NCBI GenBank assembly: GCA_954871525.1
Contig: OX940869.1
Span: 24,332,001 to 24,396,000, forward strand
From: Parietaria judaica
Lineage: Eukaryota; Streptophyta; Magnoliopsida; Rosales; Urticaceae
DNA length: 64,000 nt
Direction of reading: 5' to 3'
In this document: one piece after another, positions 22,261-32,888 of the stretch
How the letters are laid out: each line of letters begins with the position of its first letter
How positions within the stretch are numbered: the first letter of the stretch is position 1
Notes under the pieces: model-generated
What the model saw: only the letters and a program-made list of their open reading frames with translations
Told to the model about the DNA's origin: nothing
Databases searched by the model: none
Translations under genes and position numbers: made by a program

Positions 22261-22595
22261 GTCATCTTCGTGTGACCACTCCTCAGGAAAGGTGTGCTTG
22301 TGGAAGGTTTGACACAGTGATAGTTCCAAAAGAATATGGGGACGGAGAAATCTTGAAAATTGACCGCGAGTCATCTTCGTATGACCATTCCTTAAGGACG
22401 ACGTTTCCAAGAGGATCCCGGGAACCGAAAATAATGGGTTAAGCTTGCACGGAAGTTGGTGCTTCCCGACCGTCTATGGTGATAGTTAATAATCATGAGG
22501 AACTTTGGTAGTTCTTTTAATATTAATTGAGTTTATGACTAAAGCTCAGTTTAACCAAACTACATGGTTGATACCGCGAGTCATCTTCGTATGAC
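22261..22595 (+). promoter_or_regulatory. Three dispersed leader stem-loops (element 2)
   Basis: The copies are at 22261-22276, 22370-22385 and 22580-22595. The last two read GTCATCTTCGTATGAC, a 5-bp stem (GTCAT/ATGAC) around CTTCGT, which contains UUCG. They sit in a longer conserved box (CCGCGA before, CCTTAAGGACG after). Element 1 has the same three with stem GTCAC/GTGAC. Confidence 0.65.
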
Positions 22596-23514
22596 CATGC
22601 CTTAAGGACGGCAACGACGTGTACAGTCGGTTAACTTATCACGAAATAGTTAAAGGGTTTAGTTAACGTTTTCCCAGAACATGTTTGCATCTTGTAACTA
22701 TTTCAAACCTATAATTTAAAACATTCTATCTATAATAAAGTTTAATAAGTTTCTTATTCAATGCCAGTCTAAAATGTCGATCTCTAAAATATCATTGCTA
22801 TCAAAGAATCTGATGTATATTTTGTCAAGACAATATAAGTCTAAATAAGTGATTTAGTTCGCTTATTGATTATCTTTTGTTCCTAGCCGGTATTCCCACT
22901 CGAAATTACAAGGGAGTAATTCGAAAGTTCTTTAACTTGGGAAATTGCTGAAAGGTAAACAATGATAAGATGATCACCCTACCCAAATTCAATGATTGGT
23001 TAAGGTTGAAACCTTTGACTGAATCCAGGATTCAGAAGACAATCATTAATGTAAGTTTGACTATGTTAGTCAAAACATATTGGGAGGATTATTTCAATTA
23101 AGGTAGTGGGAGCAAGTCGTTTATAAATAAAGCAAGTCGTTTATGTATATAGTAAAATGTTGTTTTCAAGAAAAATATTTATTATACCTGTGACTTACGT
23201 GGAAATTCAAGTGTCCACTTATGTAAACAAAGTTTTAACATTTTAGATAATAGTAATTATCTTAAGAAATGATCTAGTTGTTTACATTGATTGTCCGATG
23301 AAATGAAATAAACGAGCTTTAAGTGTCAACGTGTATAAACAAGGATCTATTAGTTTAGATAATAATTATCTTAAGAAATGATTTAATTGTTTATATGGAA
23401 CCTTATGACAAATAAACGAGCTGAAACCTTTATGAAATAATAAATGAATATTATGGATATGAAGTCCAGAAAAAGGGTTAGAGATTGAAAGTGATTGAAC
23501 ATACCTAAGGCATC

Positions 23515-23985
23515 TACAAATAGTCATATTAATTTAGATAAGATAAACAGGATGGACCAATGCGTTAATTGTATGTCAATTCCCTGCCTGTTTGAGAATC
23601 TTATCTAAAGGTTAAAGTGACTAAAAGACCATTTTTCTGTAAAAAGGTGTAAGAGTCACAGTTCCTATAAAGCTTGTTCATACTTGGTGTATGTGGTCCA
23701 TTAAACAAGCTCGATAGGGATATGAATACTTTATCTAATGATTGTCAAGTATTCAAGGTAATGGTATGAATGCAAAGTAAATTAGAACTTTTGTGAGTTC
23801 AAGAAACTTATTGCATAAACCGAGTTTTTAACTCGGTAAATCACTATTGGCTCTTCAGTTATTCTGAAAGGAATGAGTCTGAAGTTTTAGTTTTATAATC
23901 TCGTAAAGGAGAAATAAACGGTTCCTAGCACACCAGCACAATGAGGTGTTGCAGAAAGTGGGAACTAGAACCTTTTATTAATGAT
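23515..23985 (+). pseudogene. Integrase zinc finger and catalytic-core remnants (element 2)
   Basis: At about 23520-23635 the bases still read as GHINLDKINRM and, after breaks, the K-GKxTKRP block of the GAG-pre-integrase domain. At 23660-23770 the start of the core is seen (GTATGTGGTCCATT for the CGP block, GGATATGAATACTTTAT for GYEYF). At about 23925-23975 CCTAGCACACCAGCACAATG and GGTGTTGCAGAAAG are the decayed P-TPQ-NGVAE block with the catalytic Glu codon. Confidence 0.7.
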
Positions 23986-24207
23986 TAAACTGAAGGTAAT
24001 CATTTTAATAATATTCATTTAGTGGGTACTTAGACAAGATAAAGTTTATGATCATATAAGAGAGTAGTCGTTTTACCAACGATAGTAGCTCTTTTGGAAT
24101 ATGATTATATGATAAACTATGAACCTCAAAGTAAGATAGTACTAGAGGAATTGTCAGAAGACATAGTAATTACATGATCAACAGCCACTGTTGAAAATCA
24201 GATTGAG

Positions 24208-24557
24208 GAAACCAAAGGTCTCAAATCAGAACTCTGGGTACTCAGACGTAGTGGGAGGTTCAATCATTATGATTGGACGCTACGAGCACCGGAAAGAGAT
24301 AAACGTTGTCGTGTCGACAGTAACGTAATGATCCTTTGACCTTTAACAAGGCATTAAAGGATATTGATCATAGGAGACGGCAGAAACCACAGGTCCCAAA
24401 TCAGAACTCTAGGTACTCAGACGTAGTGGGAGGTTCAATCATTAGATTGGACGCTACGAGCACCGGAAAGAGATAAACGTTGTCGTGTCGACAGTAACGT
24501 AGTGATCCTTTGACCTTTAACAAGGCAATAAAGGATACTGATCATGGGAAACTGCAT
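24208..24557 (+). repeat. 175-bp tandem duplication in the integrase-RT linker (element 2)
   Basis: 24208-24382 and 24383-24557 are near-identical, including CGTTGTCGTGTCGACAGTAA in each. The positions correspond to the Ser/Arg-rich linker of element 1 (1773-2111). A duplication this clean in otherwise decayed sequence is probably younger than the decay or was present in the source copy. Confidence 0.85.
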
Positions 24558-25020
24558 GAAGCGATGAACCAAGAAATAGAATCTATAGATTCTAACCAAG
24601 TCTAGAAACTTGTAGACTTACTGGATGGATTCAAACCCATTAGTTGTAGGTGGATCTACAATTGCAAAAAGATGAATGGACGGGAAGGTTGAAACCTTCA
24701 AAGCTAGTTTAGTGGACAAGGGTTAAACCAAGAGAGAAAGTATTTATTACGAGGTAACTTTCTCTTCAGTCTCTAAAGTCCATTCTGTCCATAGCCTAAA
24801 GTATCATATATGAGATTTGGCAGATGAAAGTCAAAACCGCTTCCTGAATGGGTACTTTGACTAGAATATCTATATGGTGCAACCAGAAGGTTCATGCAGA
24901 AAGATCAAGAAAGGAAGGTTTGCAGATTACTCAAATCCATTATGGATTGAAGCAAGCTTCCAAGATCTAGGATCGAAAAGTTTGATGAGATATCAAGACT
25001 TACGGATTCACTGAAATATC
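24548..25020 (+). pseudogene. Reverse transcriptase remnant (element 2)
   Basis: AMNQEIESIDSNQV leads into the block equivalent to the RT start of element 1 (1440-1773). FLNGYFD and NIYMVQPEG are readable, then the frame breaks again. There are several stops and small deletions; the palm motif is not recognisable. Confidence 0.75.
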
Positions 25021-25199
25021 ATTGAGGGCCTGCAGTTATAAACTCAATGATGAAAAATGTGGTGGTTTTCCTTGTGATATACGTCGACATACTTTTGATC
25101 GGAAACGATTGAAAAAGTTATCGGACGTGAAAGCTTGGTTAGCTAGTAAATTTCAAATATGGGAATTGTTAACAGATACCAATCTAACCCAGGTATGGT

Positions 25200-25770
25200 T
25201 CACTAAACAGCAGTGAAGAACGTTCTCAAGTATCTTCGGAGAATGAGAAACTATATGCTAGTGTTCAAGAAATTATCTGAATCCACTATGCTACACTGAC
25301 TCAGACTTTATGTCTGTCCGGGTTTTGAGTAAGTCCACGTCGGGAGCAGTGTACACCCTTTTTTGGTGGAGCGGTATTCTGGATATGCATAAAGCAATCC
25401 TGCATCGCAGATTCCACGATGGAAACTGGATATGTAGCAGCCGTGAGGCAGCTAAGGGATCAGTTTGGCTTAAGAATTTCTACACAGAGCTGGGAGAAAT
25501 TCTAGGTGTATGATGGGTCACTAACGTTGTACTGTGATAACAGTGGCGCGGTGGCAAAATTCTAAAGAGCCCATAAACCATAACAAGGTGTAGCATATAG
25601 AACGTAAATACCATCTCAGTATAGAGATTGTATGTCGACGCGACGTAAGGATTATGAAAATAGCTTTGAGAGACAAACTGGCTGATCCATTTGCCAAGAC
25701 GTTGCCAGAGAAAATATCCAGGAGGCATCTGGAGAATATGGGTCTGAAAGACATGGGTCATCTTCTTTAA
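25200..25770 (+). pseudogene. RNase H remnant (element 2)
   Basis: It aligns with 357-960 of element 1. KNVLKYLRRMRNYMLVF is clear, then bases for the D, E and D segments follow with frameshifts. The end, HLENMGLKDMGHLL with a TAA, is intact. Confidence 0.82.
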
Positions 25771-25774
25771 GTAC

Positions 25775-25785
25775 AAGTGGGAGAT
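25775..25785 (+). other. Polypurine tract of element 2
   Basis: AAGTGGGAGAT directly before TGTTGG at 25786. Confidence 0.9.
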
Positions 25786-26167
25786 TGTTGGACATGTGTC
25801 CTTAAACAAGCTGTTTTAAACCCATTTGTAAAAGATTATGACTTGTCGTTGAATAAAGATAATACTTATTATGTTAATCTTATTATAGTTTCTGGTAGAG
25901 TAAAATAGAATGTTTGATCCATAGTTCATAATGGAATGCAATTATGTTATTATCATCACACCCGAGTCAATGTGAGGACGAATTGATAATCATAATAAAT
26001 GAACTTATATTGTCCGTGGCCTGATTAACTGGGTGGGAGCCCATTAATCGGATAAGGTCATTAATGTGACTAAGTAATATAATTCTATTCTGGATTAAGT
26101 GTGTGTCACACTCACTAGAAGTGCATTAAGTATGAAGTGTCATCTTCTTTAAGTACAAGTGGGAGAT
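25786..26167 (+). repeat. Extra partial LTR plus second polypurine tract, element 2
   Basis: 25786-26141 repeats the first ~355 bp of the 5' LTR of element 2, then jumps at a short shared GTC to CATCTTCTTTAAGTACAAGT and the purine run ending at 26167. That second piece is the end of pol plus polypurine tract again (compare 25759-25785). A full LTR starts at 26168. Confidence 0.92.
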
Positions 26168-28272
26168 TGTTGGACATCTGTGTCCTTAAACAAGATATTT
26201 TTATCCATTTGTAAAAGATTATGACAAGTTGTTGAATAAAGATGATGCTTATTATGATAATCTTATTATAGTTTAGGGTAGAGTAAAATAGAATGGTGGA
26301 TCCTTAGTTCATAAAGGATGCAATTATGTATTATTATCACAACACAGTCAATGTGAAGTATAATTAATAATCATAATAAATTAACTTAAAATGTCCGTGA
26401 CCTGATTTACTGGGTGGGAGCCCATTAATTGTGTAAGGTCATTAATGTGACTAAGTGACAATCCTATTCTGGATTTTTTGTGTGTCACACTCACTAGAAA
26501 GTGCATTAAGTATGAAGTGTCTTCATGCTGGACTGGACCTGACTTAAACTCCGAAAGTTATCATATAAGACCGTCACTGATAACTTGGAGTTGAGTCACT
26601 AGTAGATGATCAAATGGATATTCGATCTAAGTCCTGAGTGATCTTGAGTCTGAGCTGCTGGCTTGATTGTTCTTTGATTTAACCGTTAAAGAATACGAAA
26701 TATTACCGCTGTTCCCAACACTATTATTTTCGGAACATGATAGTCAATAGTAAAGGTAGCTTGATCATAGATATGGGCCTCACACAGCTCTCTTCAGAGT
26801 CAAGATGATTCCCTTAATTGTTGATGGTGAGAAGTGAGATAGACCTATGGCCAGATTATGACTCGTAATCATAAGTGGGTAGCTCATAATATTACCGACT
26901 GGGTTAAGGATGAAAATGCAGTGAGGGGCAATACGGTAAAACCGCCTACTCATGTGTGGATCATCAAGTGAAAGATCAATAACCCGAATTTGATTGTATC
27001 AATGGGCACCTTGCTATAAAAGAGAATAATATATATTGTATCAGTAAAGTGTAGCCTCTGGCTTATAGTGGAATTACACCGAGGTTAACGAACTTCTAGC
27101 AGTTCGTTGGAGCTTAAGTGATATGAGTCGATGGTCCCCAGGATAGCTCCGGAACGGATGATACGTACGTGATTAAATATACGTTTGTTTAATCATTTGA
27201 CAGGATTTATAAAACTGAAGTTTGTGTCAGATTTCGAATAGTTTTACCGCGGCAAAAGTACCAAAGTTTGGTACCGGAAATTTAACTGTCAAAAGATGAA
27301 TGAATTGAATTTTTTCATCAACTGGAAAGTTGTAGAAAGTTTAATTTTGTGCAATTTATCTTTTGGAACCGAGTCAATCCGACTGACGGTTTGTGATTTA
27401 TAGATTTAATGAGTTTAACCTAAAGTTTCGGGTTGCATTAATTAAATCACGTGTCACAAATAAAATGGTGGGTTTGTCCCACGACATTTTAATGTGTAAT
27501 ATGAGAGAGAATAAATTATAATATAATTTAATTATTTGGATTTAATTATTAATAGGATTTATTCCGGATTATTAATAATTAATAGATTTATATTATATAT
27601 TAATATATATTTGAGAGGTTGCACGCAACGTTTGAGCGTGACTGAAAAATACATGGAGATTGTTTTGTAACAATCAAATTCGTGTGTTTTTATATATTAA
27701 TATAAAGAAGAAGTCAAATGCTGCATGGGAGTTCGTGCCAAAGATTGAGCGCGAATCTGTTATGCAAATTTTGCATAACTGCAGCATAAGTACCTATTGT
27801 TTAGGTACTTGAGATAAAACCCTAAAATTAATTTAATCCATTGCATCGGTCTAGATTTAATCTTCACCGTTGGATTAGGAATTAATTTATTATATAAATA
27901 AAAAGGAATTTCGAATTTTAGACTTGTTTACCAAGTCTTAATATTTGAATTTTCCCTAATTAATTTAATCCATTGGATCGGTCTAAGATTTAATCTTAAC
28001 CGTTGGATTGGAAATTAATATTTTATTTATTTAAAAGGGGATTTCGAAATTAATAAATAATGATAAGCTTGGTGACCAAGTTTGGTGGTTGAGAGAATCT
28101 CTCAGTCAATCTTATCTATTAGATCAATCTAGATTTAATCTGGACTGTTGGATAGATTTAATTTATTATTTAATTTTGAAATAATTCCCTGGATTAATCT
28201 GAGCCATTGGTTTTCGACCAATCAGATGATCCGGATGGAGGGAATTTCTCTCAGGTGGTTGGAATTGAACTC

Positions 28273-28280
28273 TATAAATA
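28273..28280 (+). promoter_or_regulatory. TATA box, 3' LTR of element 2
   Basis: TATAAATA in the same context as 20139-20146. Confidence 0.75.
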
Positions 28281-28369
28281 GGGAGCTCATTTCACACTTC
28301 TCTTCACACCTCAGAGCTCAAAATTTCGTGACCCCTTATTAGGGGATGCGAAAATTGACTCTTCTCCCT

Positions 28370-28394
28370 CCCCCCCCCCCCCCCCCCCCCCCCC
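28370..28394 (+). repeat. Run of 25 C in the 3' LTR of element 2
   Basis: The same place in the 5' LTR (20234-20240) has seven C. Slippage, in vivo or during sequencing, is the likely cause. Confidence 0.9.
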
Positions 28395-28969
28395 GGTTCG
28401 GCTTTGTGAGATCTTTTCTCCGGTAGCTTCAAAAGAACCATTAGTTAAATATTTGTCAGAGTCCTGTCATCGAAGCCCACGCTTCGGTACGAGGATTCCA
28501 GGAGTATATCCCGGAAGATCACGGGTGTTTCCCTAGCACCGGCGGAGCCCTGCCAAAGTCAGAACGTGCAGCCGGAAGTCGTCAATGAGGTACGGCCTTA
28601 TGCATTGGGTCAATAAATGCAAAATTTCTTTTGTTGTATTTATTTATTTTCCATAGACATTAGATTTAATAATGTTGTTATGAAATTAATTGTGATAATT
28701 AAATTGCCAATTTTTTATCCGATCGCTTTATCCAAATTACTCGATGTCAGTGCGTTGCTACGGAGTAACTATTCCGACTTAAAAATATTTTAAAAGTTAC
28801 CCAGACGGACTGATGAGAGCGGAATATTCGAGGTAATTTGGACGGGACGTTAAAAGTATTTTTAATGAACTTGCAATCAATGCTATTTCTTCATTTTTAA
28901 GGTAAATTGGCATATTAGCAGATCCGATTTTCAATAAATGGCATCGGAGCTAGATCCAAATTCCCAACA

Positions 28970-28974
28970 TCATC
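28970..28974. repeat. Right target-site duplication of element 2 (TCATC)
   Basis: TCATC follows CCAACA at 28969 and leads into GTAACTCGGGTGTGTTG, the continuation of the element 3 LTR. Confidence 0.95.
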
Positions 28975-30176
28975 GTAACTCGGGTGTGTTGTCCATTTGT
29001 CCCCTAAGTAGCTCCACAAGGATGACACCGCAATTATGTTTATTATACTAGTTAAACATTGAATAGATCTAATCAAGAGTGATTCGTGATTGTTGTCACG
29101 AATTCTCTGATTAACCTAAAAGTGACAAAAGTACCAAAGTTTTTGGTACTGGCCGGGAATGTGAAAAATTGATAATTGAATTTGACCCCAGGATAATTCT
29201 TGGATTATGGGAAATCAAATTCTGTGAATTTATCCTTTTGAATCATACAATTCTAATGTACGGTTTGATAGTTATGGTCAAAGTAGTTTTTTGGCGAATG
29301 CCGAAATAGCCGTTGTTTTTACCTGCGAATTTGGGAGAAAATTAAATATTGGATTTAATTCCTGGAATATTTCATTAAGAAAATAATCATAATTATTTTC
29401 TAATTATGGTTATAGTGATTTTAAATCTTGAAAATATAATGATTTGATTTATTAAATCTTTTAGAGTATTTTCTGAATAAATTTGATTTGGATTTATTCT
29501 TTATTTGATTTAATCATTTAATCAAATCTTTGAGTGAATATCTCCAAATTGGTTGAGATAATCTCTCCAAAGTGGTTGGGATCAGCTGCCTTTAATAGGG
29601 GATCCCTGGAACTCTAAATCACACACAACACGTTCTAAAAACGTCAGAAAAGTCATTTTCTCTCAGCCTCTCTCAGTTTCTGCGAATTTCTAAGGGAAAA
29701 ATTTTCCTGGGATTTTGCTTTTAGGGTTTAGAGGTTATTCTAGAAGAGCCCACGCTATTGGCGACGTAATCCGGAAGTCATACATTAAAAGACAACTGGG
29801 AGTTATCTTCTCGTAGAAAATCGCAAACAGCATGTGGATCAGAAGGCACGGATTTCTTGAAGATCAAAGAGCGTAGACAGAATCGTCAAAGGTGTCAGGT
29901 ACACGTTCTTGTATTTATCGATTATGAGATTATTCACTATTACTAAGGGCTCAGATTAAAAACAATAAACATGTTAATAAATTAAATTTAATTAATTCAT
30001 CACGATTGGGAAAATTAATTGTAAGGTTATTTTGATACAGACGGTTTGACAGGGTTTTTGGTATGGGACTCTAACCCAGTAAATTTTTTAAAGGTCAAAC
30101 TGTGTGCTTCAATCAATGATTACAATTTCTTAGGAGTCGGCGGTGACCGATTTGGGTCTAGATCCTTAGGCCAACA
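28975..30176 (+). repeat. 3' LTR of element 3, right part
   Basis: It continues the LTR interrupted at 18014 and matches the 5' LTR copy up to 29187, where that copy is deleted. The TATA-like TTTAATAGGGGATCC is at about 29590. The right end is put at CCAACA (30171-30176), which pairs with the TGTTGG start and gives an LTR of about 2157 bp. No second full copy exists to confirm it. Confidence 0.7.
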
Positions 30177-30233
30177 CGGAATCGGTACCAGAACAATATC
30201 GATTCCAGCAAGGATACCCTTGCGGGTTCGACC
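30177..30233. other. 57-bp unassigned segment with a PBS-like stretch
   Basis: Between the presumed end of the element 3 LTR and the next LTR. CGGTACCAGAAC at 30183-30194 matches the PBS TGGTATCAGAGC at 9 of 12 positions. The last five bases, CGACC, would be the left target duplication of the LTR at 30234. Confidence 0.4.
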
Positions 30234-32888
30234 TGTTGGGAATCACGTCTCAAATTCCGTGTAAATTATCACGAATTGTACCTCCGAACCATCCGGGTAA
30301 CATTTAAAAAATTATTTTAAAGTGGAATACTTGTTATCCGTTCAACGGTCCGGATATCGGATAATAACCATATAACAAGATCTGATAAATATTATGTAAT
30401 TTAATATTCATAACTCATTATTAATAATCTAGTCATTATAGGAAATAAATAGAAAGCAGTAAATGGTTGCATTTATTAACCCAATGCATAAGGCCGTACC
30501 TCTAATGACGACTTCCAGCTGCGCGTTCTGAGTCGGGCAAGGCTCCGCCGGTGCTGAGGGAAACTACCGTGATCTTTCGAGATATTCTCCTTGAGTCCTC
30601 GTACCGAAGCGTGGGCTTCGTAGACAGGACTCCGTCGCAAAATTTAAACTGATGGTTCTTTTTAAGCTTCCGGAGAACTAAGTCTCTTAAGCCGAACCAG
30701 AAAAAGAGATCAGAGAGAAAATTCGCAACCACTGAGGGAGAGGGAGAGTTCGAAATTTTCTCTGCGAAGAGGTGTGTAAAATGTATAGAATGAGCCTCCT
30801 ATTTATAGGCTCAGACTGTAACCGAATTGGAGAAATTTCCTCCCTAATTTCGAATTCTTTATATTTAAATATAATTAATAATCTCAATCCAATAGTCTAG
30901 ATTTAATCTTATCTAAATCCAATGGATATAATTAATTAGGGATTTAATTAAATAAGAAAGATTTCGATTAAATAAAAAATCCAATCTTATCTTCTTATCT
31001 TTATAAAATTCGAATTATATATATATATTAACATTCGAATTATCATTATCTAGATCCAACGGTTGAGATAAATCTTTTAATCGATCTAATGGATTAATAT
31101 AAATATATATAATTAATTAATTTCTAATCTGACGGCAAAGATTAAATCTTAGACCGATATAACGGATATAATTAATTAATTAATTTCGAAAATCAAAACT
31201 TGCTCACCAAGTTATAAATTTCAAATTCATCAATTTTCTAACGCAATGGTTGATATTAAATTATAACCGATTCAATGGATTAAATTGATTTTAGGGTTTT
31301 CTCAAATACCAAAAAATTTGGTACTTTTGCCGCAATTATGAAAAGACCAAAGTCTATCCATTCGAATGTGTATGGATCCACAATCCAAGGCCCAATTCAA
31401 TTTTTACACTTTATAATATATACAAAAATATATTATTTACATATTAATACAAATCTATTAATTATTGATTAATTATTAATAATACATTAATAATTTACTT
31501 CAAATAATTAAATTATATTAATACTCTCTGATCTCAATATCACATATTTAAATGTCATGGTGACACAACATCATTTAAATTCGTGACATGTGATTTAATT
31601 TCATCGTTTACCGAAACAGTCACAAACTTAGAAATTCTCTAAATCACAAACCGTACGTCGAAACGACTCGGTTCCAAAAGAAAAGTTTCTTAGAATTTAA
31701 TTTCCAACAACTTTCATGTTGACAGAAAATCCGAATTCTACTTTATTTTGTCCATTAATTTCGGTTACCAAGATATGGTACTTTTGCCACGCTATTGATA
31801 AAACTATCTGATGTCTGTCACAGACTTTAGTTTTATGAGTCTTGCCAAATGATCTTAAAAAAATTTCAAATGTTTTTATCACGTACGTATCATCCGTTAC
31901 GGAGCTATCCTGGGGACCATGGACCCGTATCACTTAAGCTCCAACGAACTGCTAGGGTGTTCGTCAAACCTCGGTGTTATTCCACTATAAACCCGAGGCT
32001 GCACTCTTTAGTGATACAGTATATATTATTCCATTTATTACAATAGGGTGTCCATTGATACAATCAAATTCGGGTTATTGATCTTTCACTTGATGATCCA
32101 CACATGAACAAGCGGTTTGTACCGTTATGCCCTTCATTGCATTTTCATCCTTGACTCAGTCAGTAAATTATGAGTAACCCACTTATGGTTTCGATTCATA
32201 AGTTGCGCACGGGTACCTCTCACTTCTCACCACCGACAATCAAGGGAATCATCATGACTCTGAAGAGAGTTGTGTGATGCCCATGTCTATGACCAAGCTA
32301 CCCTTACTTCTGACTATCATGTTCCCAAAATAATAGTATTGGGAACAAAGGTAATATATTGTGTTCTTTAACGGTTAAATCAAAGAACAATCAAGCCACC
32401 AGCTCGGACTCAAGACCACTCCGGACTTAGATCGAATATTCATTTGATCATCTACTAGTGACTCAACTCCAAGTTATCAGTGACGGTCTTATATGATAAC
32501 TTCCGGAGTTTAAGTCAGGTCCAGTCCAGCATGAAGACACTTCATACTTAATGCACTTCTAGTGAGTGTGACACATACAAAATCCAGAATAGGATTGTCA
32601 CTTAGTCACATTAATGACCTTGTACGATTAATGGGCTCCCACCCAGTTAATCAGGTCACGGACATTTTAAGTTCATTTATTATGATTATTAATTCTTCTT
32701 CACATTGACTCTGTTGTGATAATAATTCATAATTGCATCCTTTATGAACTAAGGATCAAACATTCTATTTTACTCTACCAGAAACTATAATAAGATTATC
32801 ATAATAAGCATCATCTTTATTCAACGTCTTGTCATAATCTTTTACAAATGGATAAAAATATCTTGTTTAAGGACACGTATGTCCAACA
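30234..32888 (-). repeat. Family-A LTR that founds the tandem array (2655 bp)
   Basis: On the minus strand it starts TGTTGGACATACGTGTCC at 32888 and ends GTGATTCCCAACA at 30234. It aligns with the solo LTR and the element 1 LTR. No PBS or internal sequence lies on its U5 side (left), so it is a solo LTR or a 3' LTR whose U3-side neighbour is now the array. The outer 971 bp (31918-32888) are the template of the repeat unit. The U3 hairpin is at 32321-32346. Confidence 0.93.
30800..30807 (-). promoter_or_regulatory. TATA box of the array-founding LTR
   Basis: TATAAATA on the minus strand in the context GCCTATAAATAGGAGG. It lies 2.08 kb from the LTR start, well outside the repeated 971 bp, so the array units carry no copy of it. 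Confidence 0.75.

Larger units (their letters stand above)
20830..22773 (+). other. Long 5' leader of element 2
   Basis: About 1.9 kb of non-coding sequence up to the gag ATG at 22774. In order it holds an AT-rich stretch, a GC-rich island (20995-21305), a six-copy hairpin tandem (21432-21755), a mixed segment with a GACCGGTT-type inverted repeat near 21965-22000, and three stem-loops (22261-22595). The leader of element 1 has the same plan without the hairpin tandem. Confidence 0.8.
22774..25770 (+). pseudogene. Decayed gag-pol region of element 2
   Basis: The ATG at 22774 opens MSISKISLLSKN, like the gag start of element 1, then similarity stops within about 20 codons; most of gag is gone. 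From 22860 to 23500 the sequence is shared with element 3 but no domain is recognised. Traces of the integrase zinc finger and core (23515-23985), the integrase-RT linker (duplicated, 24208-24557), RT (24548-25020) and RNase H (25200-25770) follow in copia order with many stops. The final TAA is at 25768-25770, five bases before the polypurine tract. Confidence 0.85.
18015..28969 (+). mobile_element. Element 2: complete but degenerate Ty1/copia element, 10,955 bp
   Basis: The order is 5' LTR (18015-20815), PBS (20818-20829), leader, gag stub, decayed pol, polypurine tract, an extra partial LTR (25786-26141), a second polypurine tract and the 3' LTR (26168-28969), flanked by TCATC on both sides. 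The two full LTRs are 2801 and 2802 bp and similar over their inner parts. No intact protein can be made, so it must have been mobilised in trans or has decayed since insertion; the short gag shared with element 3 favours a defective lineage. Confidence 0.95.
26168..28969 (+). repeat. 3' LTR of element 2, mosaic (2802 bp)
   Basis: It starts TGTTGGACATCTGTG and ends CCCAACA. The first ~370 bp (ATATTTTTATCCATTTG, GATGATGCTTATTATGATAA) resemble family A rather than the 5' LTR of element 2. From about 26630 on (CTGAGCTGCTGG, AATACGAAATATTACCGCTG) it follows the 5' LTR closely. It differs from the 5' LTR by small AT-repeat deletions near 27575 and 27690 and by a long C run. Confidence 0.92.
10000..30176 (+). 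mobile_element. Element 3: decayed Ty1/copia element, split by two later insertions
   Basis: The pieces are the 5' LTR (10000-11167, truncated), leader (11168-11675), gag stub (11676-11963), decayed pol (14602-17048), polypurine tract and 3' LTR (17060-18014 plus 28975-30176). A solo LTR (11964-14601) and element 2 (18015-28969) are the interrupting insertions, both with matching 5-bp duplications. The gypsy remnant lies to its left. The expected 5-bp duplication (AAGAT before 10000) is not found after 30176, so its right end is uncertain. Confidence 0.82.
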
